Part shown: piece after piece, positions 46,104-54,159 of the stretch
Position numbering within the stretch: position 1 is the first letter of the stretch
Layout: each line of letters starts with the position of its first letter
NCBI RefSeq assembly: GCF_900187455.1
Contig: NZ_FYDX01000002.1
Coordinates: forward strand, 62,001-126,000
DNA from: Pseudomonas sp. Irchel 3E13
Lineage (GTDB): Bacteria; Pseudomonadota; Gammaproteobacteria; Pseudomonadales; Pseudomonadaceae
Reading direction: 5' to 3'
Length of the DNA stretch: 64,000 nucleotides
Translations under genes and position numbers: made by a program
Notes under the pieces: generated by a model
What the model saw: the letters and a program-made list of their open reading frames with translations, nothing else
Told to the model about the DNA's origin: nothing
Databases searched by the model: none

Positions 46104-46622
46104 TCATTTGTAGACTTCGCGCACGTAGGCCTGACAGGCGCGAAGCGCGATCAGTCCTTGATCGCCTTCGTCGGTGATGGCGACAATTCGTTGAGCATGC
46201 GCAGGGTCAAGTTGGGCTCGACTGGTTCCATGAACCACGCCGCCGGCGCCGGGGGTGGTTGACACCCCACCGCTACCAGCTGAGGAGGCTGGATTGGCGA
46301 GGATGACTGACAGCCGCAGATCAGAAGTAGCGAGGCGATCGCGAAGGCGAGCCTGGGCCTGTTGGGCATCTGTAAGCTCCTGGTGATGGTTCTTGTCGGC
46401 CGCTTGCAGGCGTGCCTCTAAGGCAATGCGCTTGGCCTGCTCAGCGGTGTTCCATTCAACGACGGCGAGCCCTGCAGCGAGACGCTCGCCCTGGAACAGG
46501 CCAGCCTGCTCAGCGAGCTGCCGCTCATACTCGTTCGCCTGCCACCGCCAGGCAGCGCCACCGCCCAGGCCGAGCCCGATTAGCAGCGCGACAGTGGGCA
46601 AGCGCCAAGCCAGCAGACTCAC
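46104..46622 (-). CDS. Rz-like i-spanin (inner-membrane spanin)
   Basis: 172 residues. One N-terminal membrane helix (about 8-26) and a long helical periplasmic region (YERQLAEQAGLFQ to RLRDRLATSDLRL). It starts four bases into the end of the endolysin gene (ATGA overlap), and a lipoprotein gene is nested in another frame inside it, the Rz/Rz1 architecture. Spanins fuse inner and outer membranes in the last step of lysis. Confidence 0.85.
   Translation of the reverse strand: MSLLAWRLPTVALLIGLGLGGGAAWRWQANEYERQLAEQAGLFQGERLAAGLAVVEWNTAEQAKRIALEARLQAADKNHHQELTDAQQAQARLRDRLATSDLRLSVILANPASSAGSGGVSTTPGAGGVVHGTSRAQLDPAHAQRIVAITDEGDQGLIALRACQAYVREVYK
46151..46369 (-). CDS. Rz1-like o-spanin lipoprotein nested in Rz
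   Basis: 72 residues in a different frame, wholly inside the Rz-like gene. Signal peptide with lipobox ending at Cys20 (LLLICGCQSSS), then a proline-rich region (QPPPAPAAWF). This is the outer-membrane partner of the spanin pair. Overlapping Rz1 genes are well known in phages; the lipobox and location make this one convincing. Confidence 0.8.
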   Translation of the reverse strand: MPNRPRLAFAIASLLLICGCQSSSPIQPPQLVAVGCQPPPAPAAWFMEPVEPNLTLRMLNELSPSPTKAIKD

Positions 46623-47257
46623 TGGAGCACCGCCAGTGCCCGCTCATAAAGCTTCTGCCGATCCTCCTGGCCATTAGCCCCCCCGTTGATATTCCTGGTG
46701 ATCTGCAGGAACTCTCCCCGGTCTGCGAGGCCATTGAGCCCATTGATCTGCCAGAACCAGGCCGCCGACAGCGACGCATAGACGGGGTGCTCCAGCAACT
46801 CGGGAGTAGCGAGCAGCCGCCCATCACTGAACAGCGCCTCGCTGCAGGCGTTGTAGTTCAGCCGGCCGGTAAGCTGGATCAGCCCCCGACCGGGGAAACG
46901 CCAACCGTCGCCAGAGGACTCGGCACCGTTGCCCATACGGCCACCGTAGACCGCGTTGGCCAGCTTCTCAGGGTTGCCGGCCAACTCGGCGGCACGCGGT
47001 ACCAACGAGCGCCAACGACTGTTCGGGGATGACGCCAGGCCAATCTCCCGAATGCGCTCGGCGCGGTAGTTCAGGTTCTCCTTGACCCGCTGCAGGTGGC
47101 CGGATTCGTGACCGATCTGCGCAATGAAGGCCGCAATACGCAGCCGCGTGATGATCGCGTATTTCCCCATTGCCGCATTGAGCGCTGGAACAAAAACGCC
47201 GGCTTTCTGGCCGGCGTTGGGGAGGATCTGTTGTAGTTGATGTTCTGTAATTGGCAT
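46619..47257 (-). CDS. GH19 chitinase-like endolysin
   Basis: 212 residues. GH19 motifs FIAQIGHESGHLQRVKENLNY (catalytic Glu in HES), NAVYGGRMGN and FPGRGLIQLTGRLNY are present. Such phage enzymes cut peptidoglycan. No signal peptide or transmembrane helix is seen, so a holin is needed for release, yet none is seen beside it. It overlaps the Rz gene by four bases. Confidence 0.9.
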   Translation of the reverse strand: MPITEHQLQQILPNAGQKAGVFVPALNAAMGKYAIITRLRIAAFIAQIGHESGHLQRVKENLNYRAERIREIGLASSPNSRWRSLVPRAAELAGNPEKLANAVYGGRMGNGAESSGDGWRFPGRGLIQLTGRLNYNACSEALFSDGRLLATPELLEHPVYASLSAAWFWQINGLNGLADRGEFLQITRNINGGANGQEDRQKLYERALAVLQ

Positions 47258-47281
47258 TTGCCACCTCGAATTGCAGACAAG

Positions 47282-47305
47282 AAAAAGCCCCGTCAGTACG
47301 GGGCT
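47282..47305 (-). terminator. Intrinsic terminator after the tail fibre assembly gene
   Basis: AGCCCCGT and its complement ACGGGGCT with a four-base loop, followed on the minus strand by five T. It separates the tail genes from the lysis genes. Confidence 0.75.
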
Positions 47306-47731
47306 CTATTGGTTGAGCTGGACGAGCCAGTCAGGCGGCGCCGGCCGTGACATCTGCTCAGGAAACGCATCGGCCGCCGGCCAGTCGCGCAACGCTTTGC
47401 GGTACTCCATCAGTTCCGCGAACTGCTCCGACGTGATCGAGGTGTCGTAACCCATCTCGACTTCATCGCGGTGGCGGGTAACGATCCATTCGTAGCGGCT
47501 CAACTCGCTGTCACGCCAGGAACGTTCGATGTCGCGCAGCACGTCATCGCTCGGCGGTGCTGGCTCTGCGATTTCGGGAACACCCTCCTTCCCCGGGCGG
47601 ACAACCTGACCGGCCGATCCGGCCGCAAGCAGCTCCAAGTGCCGAACTGCGGTAATTTCGACCCCGCCGTTATCCGCGAGTCCATACAAAAAGCGCCCGT
47701 CCGACTCGACCCATTTGGCCCAAATACCCAT
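47306..47731 (-). CDS. Tail fibre assembly chaperone
   Basis: 141 residues. The C-terminal half (RDIERSWRDSELSRYEWIVTRH to EYRKALRDWP) is the caudoviral tail fibre assembly family pattern. These proteins help fold and attach the fibre. It is ten bases after the fibre gene on the minus strand. Confidence 0.82.
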   Translation of the reverse strand: MGIWAKWVESDGRFLYGLADNGGVEITAVRHLELLAAGSAGQVVRPGKEGVPEIAEPAPPSDDVLRDIERSWRDSELSRYEWIVTRHRDEVEMGYDTSITSEQFAELMEYRKALRDWPAADAFPEQMSRPAPPDWLVQLNQ

Positions 47732-47741
47732 TCATTTCTCC

Positions 47742-49160
47742 TTAGTAGCCGATCGCGATCCAGCGGATATACGCCGTCGCACTGAATGAATACGCCGTCC
47801 CGATATCCTCACGGCGTGACTGGAAGCCCGTCGCCGTCAAGCCGCGCCCCTGCGAGACAACGCCAGACTGGGTCAGCGTTCCATCGTGTGTCAGCATGCT
47901 CACGCATGCCGGAATGATGTTGAAGCCCAGGGGAAACGTAACGGCCGTCTCCGCATCCGCCGTATTCGCAACGTGGACGCCCCACTGCACCACCAACCCG
48001 CCGAGCCAGGTGGGGAACACAACCGCGTTGTTCGCCCCGCCACCGCCTTTGATCACGTTGAAGCCCAGGCGCATTTTCGAAACAGTTACGACGTTGTTGT
48101 CGCCACCGCCTCCCCCGTTGACCTCCTCTTGCGACGCGCGCAACCCCAGCAGCAGCGGCTGGCCATTCCACTTCAACGTGCCGAGGGCATCCATGATCAG
48201 ACGCCCCGTCGCGCGCCCAAGCCAGTGCAGCCCGATCGCCGGTGCGTAGTCATCGCCGGACTGAGCGTCACCGACTTCGCGAGCCTCGCGGATCTGCATT
48301 GCAGAACTGGAATACGTGGTCCCGGTGGTGCCAGCAGCCAGAACGGGCACCTGCTGGCTAACACCCCCGACTGACAGCTTGTTGGCCAGCAGGGCGGTAA
48401 CCTCGGTTTTCGTGAAAGCATCAGTGATCCCGTACCCGCCCAGGGTGATCGCCCAGTTCGCCTTCTTTGCCAGCTCACCATCGATGTACGATTTGGTGTA
48501 TGCGTCGACAATGCCGTACCCGACAAGCGTCGTTGCCTTCGTCGCGTACAGCGTTGGATTGAAGTTGCCGCTGTGCCAGAGCGTGCGGGTGTAGCCCCAT
48601 GCGCCTGCTGACTTCGCCATCCGCGCAAGGATCACGGGCTCTTCGCCGGAAAACGCGAAGGCAAGTTGCGCCGCATAGTTGGCCGTCGAGTAAGGGAAGT
48701 TCAGCACCGTGCAATACTGGCCGAAGCCGCTTGCGCCGGCGCCGAACGAATAGAAACCGCCTTCCAGACCGATAACGTCTACCGTACCGATCGGCGCGGT
48801 GGTGCCGCCCAGCCCCCGGAAGCCCTTCTGCAGGCCGTCGGTGATGCCATGACCGTCCAGCGTCGTCGGGTTTGAACCCTCGATCACCAGCCCCCGGGCA
48901 TTGACCTTCACCTTGTTGTAAGTGCCGGCCGGCACGCCGGAAGGCGCCCCGATGATTGCTGCGATGGCCCGCGCCAGTTGGGTGCGGTCGTTTTCATCAG
49001 GGACCAGGTCGGCGGCCCGGATCACCCCGAGGATTTCATCGGTGACCGCATTGCCCCAGGCTGACGGGATCAGCGAGCCAATCTGACCGGTAGTAGGGTT
49101 TTCGTCAGCGAACTTGCCGTTCACAAGCCCCACGCCGGGGGTACTTTTTGGATAATCCAT
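47742..49160 (-). CDS. Tail fibre protein
   Basis: 472 residues. The N-terminal part (MDYPKSTPGVGLVNGKFADE with FADENPTTG and ENDRTQLARAIAA) is the usual baseplate-binding region of Pseudomonas phage and tailocin fibres. The middle has repeats of the GYGI(T/V)DA type around residues 100-270, and the C-terminus includes a Gly/Asn-rich stretch and a jelly-roll-like end. It determines receptor binding. The middle repeats are sites where fibres often recombine. Confidence 0.85.
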   Translation of the reverse strand: MDYPKSTPGVGLVNGKFADENPTTGQIGSLIPSAWGNAVTDEILGVIRAADLVPDENDRTQLARAIAAIIGAPSGVPAGTYNKVKVNARGLVIEGSNPTTLDGHGITDGLQKGFRGLGGTTAPIGTVDVIGLEGGFYSFGAGASGFGQYCTVLNFPYSTANYAAQLAFAFSGEEPVILARMAKSAGAWGYTRTLWHSGNFNPTLYATKATTLVGYGIVDAYTKSYIDGELAKKANWAITLGGYGITDAFTKTEVTALLANKLSVGGVSQQVPVLAAGTTGTTYSSSAMQIREAREVGDAQSGDDYAPAIGLHWLGRATGRLIMDALGTLKWNGQPLLLGLRASQEEVNGGGGGDNNVVTVSKMRLGFNVIKGGGGANNAVVFPTWLGGLVVQWGVHVANTADAETAVTFPLGFNIIPACVSMLTHDGTLTQSGVVSQGRGLTATGFQSRREDIGTAYSFSATAYIRWIAIGY

Positions 49161-49166
49161 CGTTGC

Positions 49167-49763
49167 TCATCCGTAGTTGATAAATTCGACTGCATGCGCC
49201 GGCGCCGCGCGACGCACCACGCACTCCAGGGCACCATTCGGATCGGCGCCGAAGCGCTGCCCCCAGTAGCTCGCGCCGAAGCGACGGCCGAGGCGCAGGC
49301 GGGGGCCGGCTTCGAGGGTCCACATGTACTGCGCCGACCAGGTGCCGAAGTGTCCGCCCCCGAACCGCGAGCGGCCAAACCGGGGCGAGCGGTGCTCGAC
49401 GATTCGTGCCTGTGGGTAACCCAGCGAGAACGCCAGGTCGAGGAAGTACGCCCGGGACTGACCGCCGACCTCGACCAGCCGCCGGCGCACCGCCAGCTGC
49501 CGGTCGTCGAACGTGGGCGACTCGCCCATGCAGGCGTCGGGCAGCTCCATCACCCGCTCCCAGTCGGGCACCAGTTCGCGCACCGTGTCCGGCAGGGACT
49601 CGGCCAACAGATCCGCTGCGCGCAGATCCTCGCGAGCCAGCTCCTGGGCAAGCGAGCCCAGCACGCTATCCACCTCCGGGTTGAACTCGCGATCCCACGC
49701 AGGGCCCGGCGGCAGCAGTGCGCGCAGCTGCGCGTAGTAGTCATCTGCCGTCCTCACAGCCAC
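49167..49763 (-). CDS. YmfQ-family (DUF2313) tail protein, Mu gp48-like
   Basis: 198 residues, GTG start, beginning MAVRTADDYYAQLRALLPPG, typical of the YmfQ/Mu gp48 family of baseplate wedge proteins. It overlaps the upstream baseplate J gene by ten bases. Position just before the fibre agrees with the Mu order. Confidence 0.85.
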   Translation of the reverse strand: MAVRTADDYYAQLRALLPPGPAWDREFNPEVDSVLGSLAQELAREDLRAADLLAESLPDTVRELVPDWERVMELPDACMGESPTFDDRQLAVRRRLVEVGGQSRAYFLDLAFSLGYPQARIVEHRSPRFGRSRFGGGHFGTWSAQYMWTLEAGPRLRLGRRFGASYWGQRFGADPNGALECVVRRAAPAHAVEFINYG

Positions 49764-50791
49764 AGGACACCCCCATAGGTCAGCAACTGGTTGTCCTCGG
49801 CGGGAACATCACCGATCGGGCTCAGCACCTTGTGGTCGCGCTCGCCTGCAGCGCCGCTAATGGCCTCGCTGATATGTGTCTCGAGTAGCCCGGCGCCCAG
49901 CTCGGATTCCCGGTTGTGCAGATCGATCAGGGCAGCTTCCACAGCACGCCGCACGACGCTTGTATCGGGCGTTAGCCTGATCTGGTACTGCACCGGCTTC
50001 TCCGCCGGGGGCAGCACATACAGCTCGGCGGTCACAGGTCGTTCGTTTTCGACGTAGGCCCGCACCGCATCGCAAGCCTCGGCCGTGGGGATGATGTCGA
50101 TATCGCCGTCACGCACGAAAAACAGGCCAACAGTGCCGGGCCCCATCCAGTGACGCACAACCCAGGCGCGGGTGACGCCAGCGACCTCTGTCGCCCAGGT
50201 CACGTAGTCGGAGCGACTGCCGCCGTGGGCGATCACACGGTATGAGCGGATCACGCGGGCCCGCAGCGTCTCGATGCTTTCCTGATCGGTGCCGCCTTGC
50301 AGCCCCGGCGCTGCGACGGTGAACACGCTGTTCACCCCGAGCACCGGCGACACCAAGTTGAGCGTTTCGCCCGCCTCGGTGTTGCCCAGCGGGCCGGCGT
50401 CCAAAGCCTCGACCTTCGCCGTGCCGGTGGTCGCCGTCAGTTGTACGGTGGCCACCACGCGAAAGCGCACGCCATCGCTACGCTGCAACAGCGTGCCGGC
50501 ATCAAGCAGCGCAGACACCGCACCATTGAGCGACACGGGGCCAGTGGCAGCCACGGCAGCCAGGCGGTCACGCTTGAGCCGGGCACGCGCCATCTTGCGC
50601 AGTGTGTCTTCGTCGGCCGTGTCCGGCAGGATCTGGTCAGCGATGTATTTCTGGTGCCCGTAGCGCGCGAAGCTGGCCGCGCCATGCACCCGGGCCAGCA
50701 CCTCGGCATCAGAGCGCAGCAGGCTTGAGCCCGCCAGGTCGCCTTGGGCACGGGCAATCAGGGCGGGCAGTGTTGGGGTTTCAAACGGCAT
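49754..50791 (-). CDS. Baseplate J / Mu gp47-like protein
   Basis: 345 residues, beginning MPFETPTLPALIARAQGDL, with VTRAWVVRHWMGPGTVGLFFV in the centre. It matches the baseplate J/gp47 family, which builds the wedge of the contractile baseplate. It overlaps the GP46-like gene by eleven bases. Confidence 0.9.
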   Translation of the reverse strand: MPFETPTLPALIARAQGDLAGSSLLRSDAEVLARVHGAASFARYGHQKYIADQILPDTADEDTLRKMARARLKRDRLAAVAATGPVSLNGAVSALLDAGTLLQRSDGVRFRVVATVQLTATTGTAKVEALDAGPLGNTEAGETLNLVSPVLGVNSVFTVAAPGLQGGTDQESIETLRARVIRSYRVIAHGGSRSDYVTWATEVAGVTRAWVVRHWMGPGTVGLFFVRDGDIDIIPTAEACDAVRAYVENERPVTAELYVLPPAEKPVQYQIRLTPDTSVVRRAVEAALIDLHNRESELGAGLLETHISEAISGAAGERDHKVLSPIGDVPAEDNQLLTYGGVLWL

Positions 50792-51182
50792 TGATCACCT
50801 GCCAGAAGTTGTCGAGTTGCACATCGATCGCGGTGCCGTCCCGCAGGGAGAGGACCACAACCAGGTCAAGGCGGTTGACTCCCCGGGCGGCCGTTACGGT
50901 AACGGCGCTCACCCGGCCGTCATCAAGCATCCAGGCCAGCGCCTCGCGGGCGAACGCAACCGCGTCGCGCTCGGTATCCGCAGTCAGCGATCGACGGCGC
51001 AATAGCCACAGGCGCGAGCCGATGCGGTCGTCTCCCAGGGTCGGGAAGCTGTCGCCCCACCAGCCGTAACGCTGGTCGTCATCGAGCACATCGCCGGCAT
51101 CGGCTCGACGCCAGGTCAGCAAGCTGATCACCGCCGCCCTTCGCCACGCGCTTTCGCCGGGATCGTCAGTCAGCAATGCCAT
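50781..51182 (-). CDS. Mu gp46-like baseplate protein
   Basis: 133 residues from the ATG at 51180-51182 (MALLTDDPGESAWRRAAVIS). The pattern RYGWWGDSFP and IGSRLWLLRRRSLT is diagnostic of the phage GP46 family. It lies one base after the gp45-like gene. The upstream in-frame extension is rejected since it overlaps gp45 and lacks a ribosome-binding site. Confidence 0.88.
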   Translation of the reverse strand: MALLTDDPGESAWRRAAVISLLTWRRADAGDVLDDDQRYGWWGDSFPTLGDDRIGSRLWLLRRRSLTADTERDAVAFAREALAWMLDDGRVSAVTVTAARGVNRLDLVVVLSLRDGTAIDVQLDNFWQVINAV

Positions 51183-51183
51183 G

Positions 51184-51678
51184 TCAGCTCCCCGGTACCG
51201 GCTTCTTGTCGGAGCCTTCGTGCACGTGCTGCGAGGTGCTGACACCAACAGCCACCACGTCGCCATCGGCCTCGATGCGGCCCGTGGTGCGGATCAGCGG
51301 TGTGTCGAAGTTCACGCCGGTTTCGGCCTTCACATTGAGGGTCAGCGTCTCGATCGCGATTTCCCGGCCGCGCTTGAAGTGCAGGAAATCGCCTTCGTCT
51401 GTGTACAACGCCACCTCGCCGGTCTTGAGCGCCTGCAGGCGGAAACGGCGATCGGAGATGCAGAGCACAACGCCATGGGAGCGGTCGCCGTTGATGAAGG
51501 CCGTCAGGCCCTCGGCGCCGGGGTGCGGGTTTGAGGTGAGGCCGTACGGCTCGAAGTGCTCGATGTCATCCTTCACTTCGTCGGCGGTGAGTTGCATCTG
51601 TACCGACTGCATCTTGCTGCCGGCGCCAACCAGGGCAAGCACGCCCCGTACAAGGAAATTGCTCGATCGCTTCATCAT
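51184..51678 (-). CDS. Baseplate assembly protein V / Mu gp45-like spike
   Basis: 164 residues, with HFEPYGLTSNPHPGAEGLTA and the C-terminal repeat-rich beta-helix part (IETLTLNVKAETGVNFDTPL). This is the central spike that pierces the outer membrane in myophages. It overlaps the gp44-like gene by four bases. Confidence 0.87.
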   Translation of the reverse strand: MMKRSSNFLVRGVLALVGAGSKMQSVQMQLTADEVKDDIEHFEPYGLTSNPHPGAEGLTAFINGDRSHGVVLCISDRRFRLQALKTGEVALYTDEGDFLHFKRGREIAIETLTLNVKAETGVNFDTPLIRTTGRIEADGDVVAVGVSTSQHVHEGSDKKPVPGS

Positions 51679-52784
51679 TCTGGCTTCCAGTCTGCGGGAA
51701 TCAGGTATTCGAAGTTGTCCGCCTTGCCGCCCTTCTTGAGCTTGCGCGAGTTGTGCGGATCTTTCGGCTCCGGCTCAAACGCCTCGGGAGGCCCAAGGGT
51801 CATTTTCGCGACCGTGCCGGTGTCCTCGAGGCTGTACTCGATTTCGCTGATGAGCATGTCGCGCTCGAGACCCATGAGCGGGTCGACAACTGCAACAACC
51901 ATGTTTGCGAGCCACAGAGCGCCGTTTGATTGCCGCCAACCCTGCACCTTGTAACGCACGGTCAGCGCCTTGCCGATGCGATTGCCGCGCTCCCAGTTCG
52001 CCCGTTCCTCGGCCAGCGCCGGGGTCATCTGCCCGCTTTCATGGATCTGCAGCACACGCTTTCGCGCAGCCCGTGGGTCGGTTGCTGTGGCCTTGACCTC
52101 GGACGCAGCCGCGCCGAACTCGGCGTTCGTGCCCGACCGCTGGCCCGTCACCCGGTACTCGGAAAACACGCCGGAGAAATCAAGCTCGGACCAGCCAGTC
52201 AGGATGTTCTGCCCCAGCTCCAGCCGATCAACCGCCCGCCCTGCGCTTCCGGCTTTCGCGATCACCAGGCGCCCGCGCGCATCGTCCGTTGAGAGCAACC
52301 GCGAGAGCGTCAGCAGGCGGTCGATCGACTCGAATACGGTTTCACCGGGCTCTATGCTGTGATCGGTCACCTGTGTGGTTTCCGGGGTCTGCGTGATAAC
52401 AGCGACCCCGTAGGGCTCGGCCAGCGCCTGAACGATCTGGTAGACGCTCTGCCCTCGCCACTGCCCCGGCTTGTTGATTGCCGAACAGTCAACAAGGTCT
52501 GAGGTCAGCGAGCGGCCGCTGATCGAGCGATTCACCGACCCGGCGTCGTAGCTGATCGGCGTGCCGTAAATCCAGCCGGTCAGCACCAAGTCCCCGCCAA
52601 TCCGCACTTCGCAGTGATCGCCTTGGCGCACCGGAATTTCAGTGTTCTGGCCAGGCCAGCGCCATGTCACATCCAGCTTGAAGTCTCGGCTCTGCCTCTC
52701 AACGCCGACACTGATGCTGGCTTTCGTCCAGCCGCGATAATCCAGGCCGTTCACGGTGAGCGTGACGGCATTCGATGGGTCCAT
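51675..52784 (-). CDS. Mu gp44-like tail hub protein
   Basis: 369 residues with the N-terminal VTLTVNGLDYRGWTKASISV and C-terminal DMLISEIEYSLEDTGTVAKM, in the P2 gpD/Mu gp44 hub family. It connects the tube to the spike. It is four bases after the gp43-like gene. Confidence 0.86.
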   Translation of the reverse strand: MDPSNAVTLTVNGLDYRGWTKASISVGVERQSRDFKLDVTWRWPGQNTEIPVRQGDHCEVRIGGDLVLTGWIYGTPISYDAGSVNRSISGRSLTSDLVDCSAINKPGQWRGQSVYQIVQALAEPYGVAVITQTPETTQVTDHSIEPGETVFESIDRLLTLSRLLSTDDARGRLVIAKAGSAGRAVDRLELGQNILTGWSELDFSGVFSEYRVTGQRSGTNAEFGAAASEVKATATDPRAARKRVLQIHESGQMTPALAEERANWERGNRIGKALTVRYKVQGWRQSNGALWLANMVVAVVDPLMGLERDMLISEIEYSLEDTGTVAKMTLGPPEAFEPEPKDPHNSRKLKKGGKADNFEYLIPADWKPE

Positions 52785-52788
52785 AGGG

Positions 52789-54159
52789 TTACTCCTGGGC
52801 GATGGTCAACGCACCGACAGGCAGGAAGCCCGGGTGATTCACCTTGTTACGCGTAACGATTTCGGCCGCGCGCGAGGCGTCGCCGTAGCACTGGTAGGCG
52901 AGCACAACCGCCGGCAGGCTTTCGTGCGTCGTCACCTGGGTGAGCCGCACGCCCGCTCGCGCGACCTCGGTCAAATGGCCACGCAGCGCCTTGCGTACCA
53001 CTTCAAGCACTTCGAAGTGCTGGTGCGGCACGTCCTGGGCGGCGTCCCAAAGCATGGCGTCGAGGGTGTCGCGGATGGCCACCACGTCCGCCGTCACTGG
53101 CACTTCCGGCCGCTCAACCGGCGCGGCGACTTGCTGCTGCAGCGTCGGTGTGCCCGGCAATCCAGCCGGCGCCTTGACCGCCGGCATGGTCGCCGCCACA
53201 CGGACGGCGTAGACGATCAGCACGTCGCGCACCAGCTCGCGCGCCGCCTGGGCCACGGCAGCCGTGGCCAGCCCGCCGGCGGCATTGGCAGCCGCTCGAT
53301 CGGCGGCCAGGGCCGCGACGAGAACCTGGGCGGCCTCGACCTTGCCGGCGATATCGCGCGAGGCCGGGACGAAACCGGTAAACTCCGGCTCGACCGCCGG
53401 CAACCCAGCGACCGTACGAGCGAACTCGGGGTCCGCATCCAGCGCCGACGTGGTGCTGCTCGACGTTGCGCCCCAATTGTAGCCCGAGGAACGGTTGTGT
53501 CCCGTGAAGTCCGCGAACTGGGCCCGGAACATCGCAGCGAAGTTGCCCGGCGAGTTGATCAGCATGTCGGCCAGGGCTTCCACCGAGCTGACAAGTCCCG
53601 TCAACTGCGCGAACTCCTGATAGATCGCCTGCTGGATACCGGCGATCGCGTTCTGCAGCGCCAGGACCGACACCCGGACCCGATTGACAACGGCCATGGC
53701 CGCCTTGTACCGCCGGATCGCGGATTGCAGCAGGGTTTCCGAGGACTCTTCCAGCTGCCGTGACGTGTTCGGCACGCCGGCGGGAAAGCCCTTCTCGCCT
53801 TCCTCGATGAACGTCAGCTCGAAGCGGACCACCCCGCCTTCGCGTCGCTCATGGGTCACATCGCAATCGCCTGCCGTGACGATCATCCGCCCGAACCAAG
53901 GGTGTATCAGCTCCCCCGGGCCGGGCTTGTCGAGCGCGTTGAGCAGGTTGTCGCGCTTTACAAGGCAGTCATCACCAACCACGAAGGCGGTCAGCTTGCT
54001 GGTCCGGGTGACACGCCCCATGTCTTCGACCAGCGGCTTGTCTCGCTGTGGGTATTCATGCAACTGAGTGCGCCGGCCCACCGGCATGCTGTCGGTATCC
54101 ACATGGAACGGCACACCCCGAAAAGACGCGGGGTGCAACTGCTCGCGCCAAGTCGTCAT
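52789..54159 (-). CDS. DNA circularisation N-terminal domain protein, Mu gp43-like
   Basis: 456 residues. The N-terminal domain (PASFRGVPFHVDTDSM, LHEYPQRDKPLVEDMG) is the family named DNA circularisation protein, in fact a baseplate component in Mu-like phages. The central region is Ala-rich and helical. It overlaps the tape measure gene by four bases. Confidence 0.87.
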   Translation of the reverse strand: MTTWREQLHPASFRGVPFHVDTDSMPVGRRTQLHEYPQRDKPLVEDMGRVTRTSKLTAFVVGDDCLVKRDNLLNALDKPGPGELIHPWFGRMIVTAGDCDVTHERREGGVVRFELTFIEEGEKGFPAGVPNTSRQLEESSETLLQSAIRRYKAAMAVVNRVRVSVLALQNAIAGIQQAIYQEFAQLTGLVSSVEALADMLINSPGNFAAMFRAQFADFTGHNRSSGYNWGATSSSTTSALDADPEFARTVAGLPAVEPEFTGFVPASRDIAGKVEAAQVLVAALAADRAAANAAGGLATAAVAQAARELVRDVLIVYAVRVAATMPAVKAPAGLPGTPTLQQQVAAPVERPEVPVTADVVAIRDTLDAMLWDAAQDVPHQHFEVLEVVRKALRGHLTEVARAGVRLTQVTTHESLPAVVLAYQCYGDASRAAEIVTRNKVNHPGFLPVGALTIAQE

